In this document: positions 8,072 to 17,329 of the stretch, piece after piece | Numbering within the stretch: position 1 is the stretch's first letter | How the letters are laid out: every line of letters begins with the position of its first letter | Assembly (NCBI GenBank): GCA_033856275.1 | Contig: JAWVFJ010000033.1 | Coordinates: forward strand, 3,375-67,374 | Direction of reading: 5' to 3' | DNA from: VRUE01 sp033856275 | GTDB taxonomy: Bacteria > Actinomycetota > Thermoleophilia > Solirubrobacterales > 70-9 | DNA length: 64,000 nt | Translations under genes and position numbers: made by a program | Notes under the pieces: model-generated | Told to the model about the DNA's origin: nothing | Seen by the model: only the letters and a program-made list of their open reading frames with translations | The model's database searches: none

Positions 8072-9043
8072 GTGGCACACGCAATTCGAAACAGCGTCTC
8101 CGTGGTCGTCCCGGCCTGGAGCTGGGAGCGCCGCGACGAGCTCGCGAACTGCCTGCGCGCGATCGAACGGCAGACCGTGCCGGTCGATGAGACGATCGTC
8201 GTCATCGACCACAACCCGCGACTGCTCGACTGGACACGCGAGGCGTTCCCCGCGGTACGGGCGACCCCAAATCAACACGAGCGCGGCGTCGTCGGCGCCC
8301 GCAACTCGGGTGTGGAGATCGCCAGCGGCGATGTCATCGTCCTGACTGACGACGACACGGACGCTGAGCCGACCTGGATAGAGGGCCTGGCCTCATGCTT
8401 CGAGGATCCAAGCGTGGTTGGCGTCACCGGTGAGTTGGTCCCGAAATGGGCGGGCGCCGAGCCGCGCTGGTTTCCGCCTGAGTTCTACTGGGTGTTCGGC
8501 TGCAGCTACACCGGCCTGCCAACGGAGATCGCCCCTGTCCGCAATCCGATCGCCGCCAACATGGCCGTGCGCGGTCCGCAGCTGCGCGAGATCGGTGGCT
8601 TCCGCCAAGGCGTCGCCCCGCGTGAGATCAGGTACCGGGGCGTCGTCATTGCCGGCGGACATGCCCTGGAGGACACCGAGTTGGGCATCCGCATCGGCGA
8701 GCGGTGGCCGGAAATGAGCTGGCTCTACCAGCCCAACGCAACCGTCCACCATGCGGTGACGACGGAGCAGGCGACGCTGGGCTACCTGGTGCGCCGCAGC
8801 TTCGAGGAGGGCGCCAGCAAGGTCGAGCTCGCCCGTGCCGTCGGGGCGCAGCAGGGCCTGAGCTCCGAGCGGCGTTACGTGGCGGTCATCCTGCCGCTGG
8901 GAGTCGCCCGCGGCCTCTCGCGGGCGCTGCGCGGGGATTTTCAAGGCGCCCTTCGCTCGGCCGCGATCGCGATCGGGCTTTTCAGCAGTGGGCTCGGATT
9001 TCTGGCCGCGACCCTCGCCGGCGCACGGCGGGCGCAGCGATGA
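8072..9043 (+). CDS. Glycosyltransferase family 2
   Basis: This 323-residue GT-A enzyme has SVSVVVPAWSW, VIDHNPRLLD and the metal/nucleotide-binding stretch VLTDDDTDAEPTW in place of a simple DXD. GGHALEDTELGIR supplies the catalytic-base region. A hydrophobic patch near the C-terminus (about 270-310) suggests membrane contact. The start is GTG. The stop overlaps the next ATG (ATGA at 9040-9043), so translation is coupled to the following fused glycosyltransferase. Donor and acceptor are unknown. Confidence 0.9.
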   Translation: MAHAIRNSVSVVVPAWSWERRDELANCLRAIERQTVPVDETIVVIDHNPRLLDWTREAFPAVRATPNQHERGVVGARNSGVEIASGDVIVLTDDDTDAEPTWIEGLASCFEDPSVVGVTGELVPKWAGAEPRWFPPEFYWVFGCSYTGLPTEIAPVRNPIAANMAVRGPQLREIGGFRQGVAPREIRYRGVVIAGGHALEDTELGIRIGERWPEMSWLYQPNATVHHAVTTEQATLGYLVRRSFEEGASKVELARAVGAQQGLSSERRYVAVILPLGVARGLSRALRGDFQGALRSAAIAIGLFSSGLGFLAATLAGARRAQR

Positions 9044-11652
9044 GCCAGCGCGGCGCTGATCTCGCCGATCTCGCGACCGGCTTCGTGCCCATGCTCGTAG
9101 GCGAGGTGGAGGTCGGCGCGCCACTGCCGGCGCTGGACGGCGGCGGCACGAGCGAGCAGGGTCCCTACGGCGCGGCGCTTTGCCTCGTGCGCCTGCACGG
9201 GGAGCCGCTCGGCTCGGTCCGAGTAGAGCTACCGCCCGGTGAGCTGCCCCCGTCCCTTCTCGCAAGCCAGATACAGGCCGAGCTGGGCGAGGAGATCGAC
9301 CGCCACCTGCGCCGCGACGGAATCGACCCAGCGGGCCCACTGGGTGCCGAGGGGCTGCAGACGACGGAGCGCCCGCGATGCCTCGCCGCGCTCGACGAAC
9401 TGAGGCGAAACGCACCGACCGTCTCGGTGGTGATTCCAACCCGCAACCGCCCCACCTCGGCGCTGCAGACCCTTCGCACCGTCCTCCGCTCCGACTATCC
9501 GAGTGATCGCTTCGAGGTCATCGTCGTCGACAACGGCTCAGGCAAGGACGAACGGCTCGACGAGTCCGAACTCGACCCGGGAGAAGTTGCCGTGCGGCTG
9601 CTCTCCGAAGAAGCCAGCGGCGGCTCCAACGCCCGCAATGCCGGGCTCCACGCCGCCACAGGGGAGATCGTCGCCTTCTGCGACGACGACGTCCTGGTCG
9701 ACCCGAGCTGGCTCGCCTCGCTTGCCCTGGCCTTCGCCCACAGCGATCGCGTCGGCGGCGCGGCCGGGCTCACCCTGCCACGCGAATTGGAGACCCCCGC
9801 TCAGGTTTGGTACGAGGGTTTTGCTAGCGCCGACCGCGGCCTCGACCGGCGCGTCCTCGACCGCCGTGACCCACCGCCAGACCGGCCGCTCTTCCCCTTC
9901 ACGATCGGCGATCTCGGCAGTGGCGAGAACTTCGCCTTCCGCCGTGAGCTGCTGATTGAGCTGGGTGGCTTCGACCCGGAGCTGGGCACCGCGACCGCGA
10001 CGCTCGGCGGCGAGGACGTGGAGGCGATGTTCCGGGTGCTGCTCGCCGATCGGCAGGTGATCTATGAGCCTCGGGCGATCGTGCGGCACGCTCACCAGCG
10101 TGAGTTCGAGCGGTTCGAACGGCGTGTCTGGGGTTATGGGGTCGGCCTCACGGCCTGCCTGACGAAGGTTCTCAGCGAGCATCCGCGCCTGCTTCCCGAG
10201 CTTCTTCGCAAGCTCCCGCGCGGCCTCGCCTACGCGCTCTCCCCGCGCTCGGCCAAGAACGAGGGCAAGCCGCCCGACTACCCCGGCCGCCTCACCCGGC
10301 TCGAGTTGCGCGGAATGGCCTATGGCCCGCTGGCCTACCGCAAGAGCCGCAGGGACCGGCGCAGGGCCGCTGCGGCCGAGCCGACGGACCAACCAGCGAC
10401 CCCGCCCGGCGCGCTGCGCGCCCTGATCGTCACCGATTCCTACTCGCCGCTGATCGGGGGCGCCAACCGCAGCATCGAACTGCTCGCCCACAACCTCTCC
10501 CGCCATGGCCACACGGTGGCTGTCGCCACCGCCTGGCAGGATGGCGTGCCGGCCGTCGAAGACCAGGGTGAGGTGCGCGTGCACCGCCTGCGGGACCTGA
10601 CCAGCCGCATGCAATGGATCTCGGAGGATCCCTACAAGCACAACCCGCCGCCGTTCCCAGACCCGGAGGCGGTCTGGCGACTGCGGCGCCTGATCGCCGA
10701 GTTCGAACCGGACATCGTCCACGCCTACGGCTGGCTCACGCACTCGACCGCCGTGGCGCTACTTGGCCGCCGAATTCCGCTGCTGATCTCCGCCCGCGGA
10801 TACGGAAACATCTGCGCGGTGCTCAACCTGATTCGCAACGAGGCGATCTGCGAGGGACCGGCACCGCTGAAGTGCCTTGCCTGCTCCGGGCGCACCTACG
10901 GGGCGGCGAAGGGGGCGGCGGCGGTCGTCGGCGTCTTCGGCTCGGGGCCTATCCTGCGCCGCAAGACGACCTCGATCCACAGCGTCAGCCGCTTCGTGGC
11001 GAAGAAGATCGACCGCTACCTGCACGTCGAGGGCGCCCGCAATGAGATCATCCCCAACTTCCACGAGGACGTCTCGGGGCAGGCGATTGACGAGGAGATC
11101 GTCTCCAGCCTGCCCCCCCAGCCGTTCATCCTCTACGTCGGCGCCTTTCGCAAGATCAAGGGCATCGAGAAGCTCTTCGATGCGTACGAGCAGCTCGAGA
11201 ACCCACCGCCGCTGGTCCTCGCCGGTACCCGTGCGCCCGACACGCCGGAGCGGTTCCCCGACGGCGCGGTGGTGATCGAAGACGTGCCCTACCCAACCGT
11301 GCTGGCGATGTGGGAGCGCGCTCTCTTCGGAGTCTTCCCGACCAGGATCCCCGAGCCCCTCGGCAACGTCGTTCACGAGGCGATGAGCAAGGGGCGCGCG
11401 GTGATCGGCACCAAGCCCGGTGGCCACGAGGACATGATCGAGGACGGCGAGAACGGGCTCCTGGTACCAGCCGGCGATTCGGCCGCTCTCGCGGCCGCGA
11501 TGTCCCGGCTGATCGAGGACGGGGCGCTCCGCGAGCGGCTTGGCTCGGCGGCGCTTCTGCGGGCCCGCGACTTCACGCCAGAGGTCGTGATGCCGCGGAT
11601 GGAGCGGCTCTACCAGGAGACGGTCGCTGACTTCCACCGAGGGAGGCGATGA
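9040..11652 (+). CDS. Bifunctional GT2-GT4 glycosyltransferase fusion
   Basis: The product has about 870 residues. After a 125-residue N-terminal domain of unknown type comes a GT2 domain (about 126-400) with TVSVVIPTRNRP, VVDNGSG, CDDDVLVDPSW and GGEDVEAMFR. A GT4, GT-B-fold domain follows (about 457-860) with LIVTDSYSPLIGG, LYVGAFRKIKGIEK, the donor-site EPLGNVVHEAMSKG and GGHEDMIEDGENG. Such a protein can add two successive sugars. The start is the ATG at 9040, which overlaps the upstream stop; an open frame extends further upstream but lies inside the previous gene. Its end overlaps the next gene as ATGA. Confidence 0.9.
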   Translation: MSQRGADLADLATGFVPMLVGEVEVGAPLPALDGGGTSEQGPYGAALCLVRLHGEPLGSVRVELPPGELPPSLLASQIQAELGEEIDRHLRRDGIDPAGPLGAEGLQTTERPRCLAALDELRRNAPTVSVVIPTRNRPTSALQTLRTVLRSDYPSDRFEVIVVDNGSGKDERLDESELDPGEVAVRLLSEEASGGSNARNAGLHAATGEIVAFCDDDVLVDPSWLASLALAFAHSDRVGGAAGLTLPRELETPAQVWYEGFASADRGLDRRVLDRRDPPPDRPLFPFTIGDLGSGENFAFRRELLIELGGFDPELGTATATLGGEDVEAMFRVLLADRQVIYEPRAIVRHAHQREFERFERRVWGYGVGLTACLTKVLSEHPRLLPELLRKLPRGLAYALSPRSAKNEGKPPDYPGRLTRLELRGMAYGPLAYRKSRRDRRRAAAAEPTDQPATPPGALRALIVTDSYSPLIGGANRSIELLAHNLSRHGHTVAVATAWQDGVPAVEDQGEVRVHRLRDLTSRMQWISEDPYKHNPPPFPDPEAVWRLRRLIAEFEPDIVHAYGWLTHSTAVALLGRRIPLLISARGYGNICAVLNLIRNEAICEGPAPLKCLACSGRTYGAAKGAAAVVGVFGSGPILRRKTTSIHSVSRFVAKKIDRYLHVEGARNEIIPNFHEDVSGQAIDEEIVSSLPPQPFILYVGAFRKIKGIEKLFDAYEQLENPPPLVLAGTRAPDTPERFPDGAVVIEDVPYPTVLAMWERALFGVFPTRIPEPLGNVVHEAMSKGRAVIGTKPGGHEDMIEDGENGLLVPAGDSAALAAAMSRLIEDGALRERLGSAALLRARDFTPEVVMPRMERLYQETVADFHRGRR

Positions 11653-12452
11653 ACCTGGCGAGCGGCGGGAGGTCCCGCGACCTGATTGTCACCGCGGCCG
11701 CTTCGCTCGTCTCCCTGGTCCTGGTCGCGATGCCCTTCGGGGGGCTCGTCAAGGGGATTGTGCTGCTGCCGATGGTCCTCGTCCTGCCGGGCTACGCCCT
11801 GGTCGCGGCGGTGTCTCCCCCGGGCACGCTTTCCCGCGGCGAGCGCGCTGTCCACACCGTGGCTCTCAGCGTCAGCGCCGCCGCGCTGGGCGGGCTCGTC
11901 TGGCAGTTCGCCTTCGTGCTCAGTCGCGAGGCCTGGGCCGTCCTGCTGACCTCGATCACCCTGGCAGGCTGCGCGATCGCGCAGCGCAGGCGGACGCGGC
12001 AAACGCCGATTCGTGAGCAGAATCGACCGCGGCCGCCGCGAGCGAGCCCCGGGGACTCGCGGCTGTCACGGATCGAGCTGCCGACGGCGCTGACCGCCCT
12101 GATCGGAGTCGCCGCGGCGATCGCGGCGATCGTGATCGCCGTCGACGGGCTGCAGGAACAGCGCGCGGAATCCCACTTCAGCGCGCTTTGGGTCGTGCCC
12201 CCGAAACCCAACTCGGACGCTGTCGAAGTCGGGATCCTCAACCACCAGGGCGCGGCGCACGAGTACCGGCTCGAGGTAAAAGCCAGCGGCCGGGAGATCC
12301 AGGACTGGCAGGGGCGTATCGACTCGCACGGGCGCAAGCGGCTGCTGCTCGGGCCGGGGACGGTCCCCCCCGGCGCACGGGTCGTCATATCGCTGTACCG
12401 GGACGGGGTGCTCTACCGGCGAACAGAGATGCAAACGGAGATCGAAGCTTGA
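11649..12452 (+). CDS. DUF1616-like integral membrane protein
   Basis: The 267-residue protein has about four N-terminal membrane helices (10-120), including LLPMVLVLPGYALVAAV, a signature I associate with DUF1616 membrane proteins of archaea and actinobacteria. A fifth helix (about 145-170) is followed by an extracytoplasmic beta-type domain to the C-terminus. Function is unknown. Coupling on both sides (ATGA before, TTGA after) places it in the polysaccharide operon, perhaps as an assembly or modification partner. Confidence 0.75.
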   Translation: MNLASGGRSRDLIVTAAASLVSLVLVAMPFGGLVKGIVLLPMVLVLPGYALVAAVSPPGTLSRGERAVHTVALSVSAAALGGLVWQFAFVLSREAWAVLLTSITLAGCAIAQRRRTRQTPIREQNRPRPPRASPGDSRLSRIELPTALTALIGVAAAIAAIVIAVDGLQEQRAESHFSALWVVPPKPNSDAVEVGILNHQGAAHEYRLEVKASGREIQDWQGRIDSHGRKRLLLGPGTVPPGARVVISLYRDGVLYRRTEMQTEIEA

Positions 12453-14338
12453 GCCATCGGCGCAAGAGCGAGTTCGGCGCGGCCGGCCTGCTCGCGATCG
12501 TGGTCGGCGCCGGCCTTCTGCTCGTCGCCCTGGGCAACAACGCCGCCCGCGAGGAGGCCGGCGGCGCCCAGATCCTCTTCTGGGGGGGGCTGGTGCTGAT
12601 CTACGCACCGATCGCCCTCCGCCTCCTCTCTCCGTCCTCCTCTCGCACCGAGTGCCTGACGCTCGCGATGCTGCTCGGCGCCGGTCTCTACATCGTCAAG
12701 GTCCTCTACAACCCGATCGGCTTCATTCCCCACGACGAGATGGCGACCCTGCGCCAGACGTGGGAGCTGCTCGAAACCGGCCACTTCTTCTCCGCCAACC
12801 CGGTGGTCCAGGGCTACGCCGGCTACCCCGGGCTCGAGGCGGTGACCGCGGCGCTCTCGAAGATCTCCGATCGCAGCGTGTTCGTCACCGCGACGATCGT
12901 GATCGGCGTCGCCAGGGTGATGCTGATGCTCGCCCTGTTCCTCTTCCTCGAGCGGGTGAGCCGCTCCTACCGGGTCGCGGCGATCGGCGTGGCGGTCTAC
13001 GCCTGCAACCCCAGCTTCCTCTACTTCGACGCCCAGTTCGGCTACGAGTCACTGGCCTTGACCGTCGGCGCGGCACTACTGCTCGCTTCGCTGCGCTGGA
13101 CCACGGTCACAGTGGCCGAGCGGAGAGTCAACCGGGGCGGCCTGATCGCGGCGATGGCGATCCTCGCCGCGACGCTGGTCACCACCCACCACCTCACCAC
13201 CTACGCGTTGCTCGCGTTCCTGCTCGTCTGGGCACTGCTGATCCAGATCGGGCGGCGTGGCTGGCCGCGCCCGCGCATCCCCCCCACCGTCTCGATGGAC
13301 CCCTCGGCCAAGCCCGGCTACCGGTGGTTCGACGGTCCGGCGCTGCCCGCCCTCTTCCTCGCCATCGGTGGCGCCCTCTGGCTCATCTTTGTCGCCGGAG
13401 ACGTGACCGGGAGCGAGCTCGCCTCGGTGTTCACCGATGCCTTCAGCTCGATCGCGAACCTGATTACGGGCCAGTCCGGCTCCAAGGCACTTTTCGCCGC
13501 GGGCAACGGACAGACCAACACCGCCGTCGCGAGGCTGCTCGGCGTCGCCTCGATCATCCCGCTCCTCTTCGTTATCCCGTTTGGGCTCCGCAAGACGTGG
13601 CTGCGGGCTGGATCGAGCGCGATCTGGCGTGCCCTCTCGCTCGTCGCGCTGCTGTACCCGGTAACGCTGGGCCTGCGCCTGACCCAGGCCGGCACCGAGA
13701 CCTCCCAGCGGGCTTCGGAGTTCGTCTTCGTCGGCTTGGCGTTCGTCACCGGGCTGCTCATCGTCAAATTGCCGCGCCCCCGCAGCGCCTGGCGGCGGGC
13801 GGCGAGACCGGCCGCCATTGCCGCAATCGCGACGATCGTCTTCCTCGGCGGGTTCATCGTCGGCGAAGCGCCGGTCACGCGCCAGCCCGGGCCCTACCTG
13901 GTCGGGGCCGAGTCGCGCTCCGTCAGCCCCCAGGCACTCGCCGCGGCGCGCTTCGCCGACGACCACCTGCCAGCGCGCAGCCGAGTGCTGGTCGACCGGG
14001 TCAACGCGACGCTCCTCGCCGCCCTCGGCCATCTCGACCCGGTCATCGGCCAGGTCAAGGGCATCCACGTCTCCCGCGTCTTCTTCAGCAAGAGATACGA
14101 CCGCAAGGACCAGGAAGTGATCAGCGAAGACGCGATCGAATACATCCTGGTCGACCGGCGCTTCGTCGAAACGGCGCCCGATTCCGGCTTCTACTACGAA
14201 CGCGACGAGCCATCCGGCGGCAAGCCGATCAGTGCCGAATCGCTGCGCAAGTTCGCCGATCTCGAAGGCCTGGATCGCATCTATGACAACGGGGCGATCG
14301 CGATCTACGATACGGCGGCGCTGAGGTCCAAACCTTGA
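12449..14338 (+). CDS. Polytopic membrane protein, probable GT-C glycosyltransferase
   Basis: The product has about 629 residues and at least 11 predicted membrane helices. Its first outer loop contains GFIPHDEMATLRQTWELL, which resembles the acidic motif in the first periplasmic loop of GT-C enzymes (ArnT/PMT type) that use polyprenyl-phosphate sugars. A soluble C-terminal part (about 530-629) follows the last helix. I read the start as TTG at 12449, overlapping the previous stop as TTGA; no ATG fits. GT-C assignment rests on topology and loop motif, so a polymerase (Wzy-like) role is an alternative. Confidence 0.7.
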   Translation: MSHRRKSEFGAAGLLAIVVGAGLLLVALGNNAAREEAGGAQILFWGGLVLIYAPIALRLLSPSSSRTECLTLAMLLGAGLYIVKVLYNPIGFIPHDEMATLRQTWELLETGHFFSANPVVQGYAGYPGLEAVTAALSKISDRSVFVTATIVIGVARVMLMLALFLFLERVSRSYRVAAIGVAVYACNPSFLYFDAQFGYESLALTVGAALLLASLRWTTVTVAERRVNRGGLIAAMAILAATLVTTHHLTTYALLAFLLVWALLIQIGRRGWPRPRIPPTVSMDPSAKPGYRWFDGPALPALFLAIGGALWLIFVAGDVTGSELASVFTDAFSSIANLITGQSGSKALFAAGNGQTNTAVARLLGVASIIPLLFVIPFGLRKTWLRAGSSAIWRALSLVALLYPVTLGLRLTQAGTETSQRASEFVFVGLAFVTGLLIVKLPRPRSAWRRAARPAAIAAIATIVFLGGFIVGEAPVTRQPGPYLVGAESRSVSPQALAAARFADDHLPARSRVLVDRVNATLLAALGHLDPVIGQVKGIHVSRVFFSKRYDRKDQEVISEDAIEYILVDRRFVETAPDSGFYYERDEPSGGKPISAESLRKFADLEGLDRIYDNGAIAIYDTAALRSKP

Positions 14339-15693
14339 GCCTCCGACGGCGGATCGCCGCGCTTGGCGTGCGCATACGGGCGATCGCCGAGGCCAACCGC
14401 CCCCTGCTCAGCAACGCGGCCTCGATGGTGGGCACCGCTGTCGTCACCTCGCTGCTCGGCGCCGCCTTCTGGTGGGTCGCAACGCACTACTTCAGCAAGG
14501 ACTCGGTCGGCATCGCCAGCGCTGCCATATCGGCGATGACGTTGCTCGGCTTCCTGGCCACGGTCGGGCTGGGGACGCTGTTGATGGGCGAGCTGCCACG
14601 GATCAAGTCCGGTCACCGCTCGATCATCAATGCGGGCCTGCTTACCAGCGGTTCGATCGGGGCGGCCCTGGGCCTCGCCTTCGTCGTCGTGGCACCGCTC
14701 GCCTCGTCTAACTTCGACCCACTCAGCCAGACCTGGATCACCGCGCTGACGTTCGTGCTCGGGGTCGCCCTCACCGCGCTGACGTTCGTCCTCGACCAGT
14801 CGCTGATCGGCCTGCTGCGGGGAGGGCTTCAGCTCAACCGCAACGTCGCCTTCACCGTGGTCAAGCTCGTCGCGCTGATCCCGGTGGCGGCGCTGGTGGC
14901 CGATGCCGGCTCGCAGTGGATCTACGGCACCTGGACGGCGGGAATCGTTATCTCGCTCCTCGCCCTGGTGCGCTTCTACCGCGATCGAGGCACCGGCTCC
15001 ATCAGACCGGACTTCAAGCTGCTGAAGGACATGCGCGTGCACGCCGTAACGCACCACGCGGTCAACGTGGCGCTGCGCACGCCGGAGCTGGTGCTGCCGA
15101 TCGTCGTCGTCACCTTCCTCTCGGCCTCCGCCAACGCGAGCTTCTACATCGCCTACATGATCACCGGCTTCATGTTCTTCGTGCCGCTCTCGCTCAGCAC
15201 CGTGCTCTACGCGGTCGGCTCGGGGGAATCGGAGCGGCTCGCCAGCCGCTTCAGGCTCACCGTCTTCGTCTCGCTCGGCTTTGGAGCCATCTCCAACCTA
15301 GTGCTGCTGGTGCTCGGCACCCCGCTGCTGGAAATCTTCGGCTCGAGCTACGCCAGCGAAGCCACCGGCACCCTCCATATCCTCGCCCTGGACATATTCC
15401 CGTCCACGATCCTGACCCACTACGTCGCGCTTCGCCGCATCCAGCGCCGGCTGGCGACCGCAGTGCCGGTCGTCTGGGGAGGCGCGCTGCTGCAGCTCGC
15501 GGGCGGCGTCGCCGGCGCGCTGCTCGGCGGCCTCACCGGCGTCGCCATCGGCTGGGTGCTGGGCGCCACTGTCCAGGCGATAGTGATGACCCCCGAGGTC
15601 CTGCGCGCTCTCAAAGCGGCGCGCCTCGACGTCCCCGGCAAGGCGGATCCCGGCGAGGACGAGGCCGAGCTCTACGCCGCCGCGCCGCGCTGA
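14335..15693 (+). CDS. Wzx-like polysaccharide flippase
   Basis: This 452-residue protein has about 12-14 membrane helices in the MATE/polysaccharide-exporter pattern, beginning LLSNAASMVGTAVVTSLLGAAFWWVA. In this family it flips lipid-linked oligosaccharide units across the inner membrane. It starts with TTG overlapping the upstream stop (TTGA 14335-14338) and is the last gene of the synthesis operon. Its final 22 bases overlap the end of the convergent GH26 gene. Confidence 0.88.
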   Translation: MSLRRRIAALGVRIRAIAEANRPLLSNAASMVGTAVVTSLLGAAFWWVATHYFSKDSVGIASAAISAMTLLGFLATVGLGTLLMGELPRIKSGHRSIINAGLLTSGSIGAALGLAFVVVAPLASSNFDPLSQTWITALTFVLGVALTALTFVLDQSLIGLLRGGLQLNRNVAFTVVKLVALIPVAALVADAGSQWIYGTWTAGIVISLLALVRFYRDRGTGSIRPDFKLLKDMRVHAVTHHAVNVALRTPELVLPIVVVTFLSASANASFYIAYMITGFMFFVPLSLSTVLYAVGSGESERLASRFRLTVFVSLGFGAISNLVLLVLGTPLLEIFGSSYASEATGTLHILALDIFPSTILTHYVALRRIQRRLATAVPVVWGGALLQLAGGVAGALLGGLTGVAIGWVLGATVQAIVMTPEVLRALKAARLDVPGKADPGEDEAELYAAAPR

Positions 15694-17207
15694 CGCGAGG
15701 GAGGGGGAACGAGGCGGAAGCCGTGGTGGCGGGGCCGCGAGCGGACACCGCTGCTGCTGTAGGCGACCACCGAGACGCTGTAGCGACCACGGCCGAGGCG
15801 GCGCTTGCCGACCAACTCCGAGAGCGCGACGCGCTTGTGGCCAGGGCTCTGTTCCGCTGTGAAGACAAGCGGGCGACCGCTCCTGCGACGCAGGGATATG
15901 CGAACGATGCCAGGGCGCGAGAGCTGGTAGGTGATCCGCCCCCGCAGCGTGACGCCCCGGCGGCGCCGGTGCGAGCCGCCCTTTAGCTTGCCCTTGCTGG
16001 GTCGGGTTGTCGGCGCGGGAGCGGGAACGGGTTCGGGGGAGGTGGTCGATTCAGGAGCGGGGGCAGATACAGGGACAGGAGCAGATTCAGGAGCGGGAGC
16101 GGGTGTGGATTCGGGAGCCGGCGCGGACACGGGAGCCGGCGCGGGTGCAGGAGCCGGCGCCGGAGTCACGATCGGGATTACGTCGAGTTCTTTCACGGTC
16201 GGAGCTACTTCTTTGACCACGGGCGCCTGGGTGCCACCCCAGAGGGTCGAGGCGACCACCTTGCGGTAGGCATCGAGCGATGCCTGGGAGGAGTTGACGG
16301 GCCAGTCGCGCTCCTTGTTCTCGCTGAACCAGATGACCGCCGATATGCGCGGCATCGTCTGGGGGATGGTCCGCAGGAAGGTTTCTTCGATCCACGCCGC
16401 CTTGTTGCCGCCGGCCTCGCTCGCGGCCGTCTCGCTGACGATCAGCGGCTTGGTGCTGAGCTGCGTGATGGTTGTGTAGGAGGAGGCAAAGATCTTCGAG
16501 AAGCTGGCGAACGACTCGCCCCCGGAGCTTCCCCAGTTGTAGCCGTCGAGCCCGACATAGTCGACCCATTCGTCGCCAGGGTAGAACTGGTTGAAGGGGC
16601 GTCCGCCGTAGTCGACGTTCGGCGCCCAGACCCACTTGACGTTGTTGGCACCCTCTTCGCGGAAGACGGTGACGATGTGGCGCCAGGCATCGGCGTAGGC
16701 GCTGCCGGTGTTGCCCGCCTTGTTGGGCCCCCAGTCGCTGCTGAGCAGGTTCATCTCGTGGGCGAAGCGGATCATCACGGTCATGCCCAGGGCGCGCACC
16801 GCGTCGGCTTCCTTGCGGAAATAGGCGTCGTATTTGCCGGTGGCGATGTCGGAGAGCGACGCCACTCCACTACCCAGATACGGCTCCAGGGTGACCATCG
16901 GAGTCTCGCCACGGGCCCGCAAATTGGTGATCTCGCTCGAATACAGGAGCGGGCCGTCCATGTTGCGGAAGACCAGGAAGATGTCGGGCTTGCGCCCCAC
17001 CATCGACGCGTATTCGTCGAGAGTGCTGGCGCTGCCGCCTCCTCCCGGGAGGTAAACGCCGAGTTGCCGTGGCGTTTCGGCCGAAGCCCCGGCGGGGCTG
17101 ACCGCCGTGAACAGGAGAGGCAGGCAGGCCACCAGGGCGCCGAGGGCGAGGGCGATCTTGGTGCGAAGTATTGAAGCCACCCCCAACCGTCGGCCCGAGC
17201 CCGGCAA
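15672..17207 (-). CDS. Secreted GH26-family glycosidase with Pro-Ala linker and basic C-terminal domain
   Basis: This is about 511 residues with an N-terminal signal peptide and a GH26-type barrel (about 45-330). MIRFAHEMN holds the proposed acid/base Glu and PLIVSETAA the proposed nucleophile Glu. A Pro-Ala-rich linker made of PAPAP/APEST units (about 350-410) leads to an Arg-rich, beta-type domain that may bind anionic glycan. GH26 enzymes hydrolyse beta-1,4 or mixed beta-mannans and related polymers; here the substrate is probably the polysaccharide made by the adjacent operon. TTG at 17207 and GTG at 17180 are both possible starts with no clear RBS. Confidence 0.85.
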   Translation of the reverse strand: MPGSGRRLGVASILRTKIALALGALVACLPLLFTAVSPAGASAETPRQLGVYLPGGGGSASTLDEYASMVGRKPDIFLVFRNMDGPLLYSSEITNLRARGETPMVTLEPYLGSGVASLSDIATGKYDAYFRKEADAVRALGMTVMIRFAHEMNLLSSDWGPNKAGNTGSAYADAWRHIVTVFREEGANNVKWVWAPNVDYGGRPFNQFYPGDEWVDYVGLDGYNWGSSGGESFASFSKIFASSYTTITQLSTKPLIVSETAASEAGGNKAAWIEETFLRTIPQTMPRISAVIWFSENKERDWPVNSSQASLDAYRKVVASTLWGGTQAPVVKEVAPTVKELDVIPIVTPAPAPAPAPAPVSAPAPESTPAPAPESAPVPVSAPAPESTTSPEPVPAPAPTTRPSKGKLKGGSHRRRRGVTLRGRITYQLSRPGIVRISLRRRSGRPLVFTAEQSPGHKRVALSELVGKRRLGRGRYSVSVVAYSSSGVRSRPRHHGFRLVPPPSRQRGAAA

Positions 17208-17329
17208 TTGGGAGCGATGTCAATGGCATCTGGACGTTTGTATGAGGCGCTATGCACTCGACTGCCCAAAGCCGCCTCGGAAGGTGGCGAAACGCGCCCG
17301 GCAGCGTTCGGAAGCTTCGCGACGGGCTG

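Noticed and set aside
12652..14286. 544-residue + strand frame inside the GT-C-like gene
   Set aside because: The product is Arg/Pro/Gly-rich with no membrane pattern, and the overlapping frame has coherent helices and coupled start and stop.
16010..16170. Repeat array as a mobile or CRISPR element
   Set aside because: It is the in-frame Pro-Ala/Glu-Ser-Thr linker of the GH26 protein.
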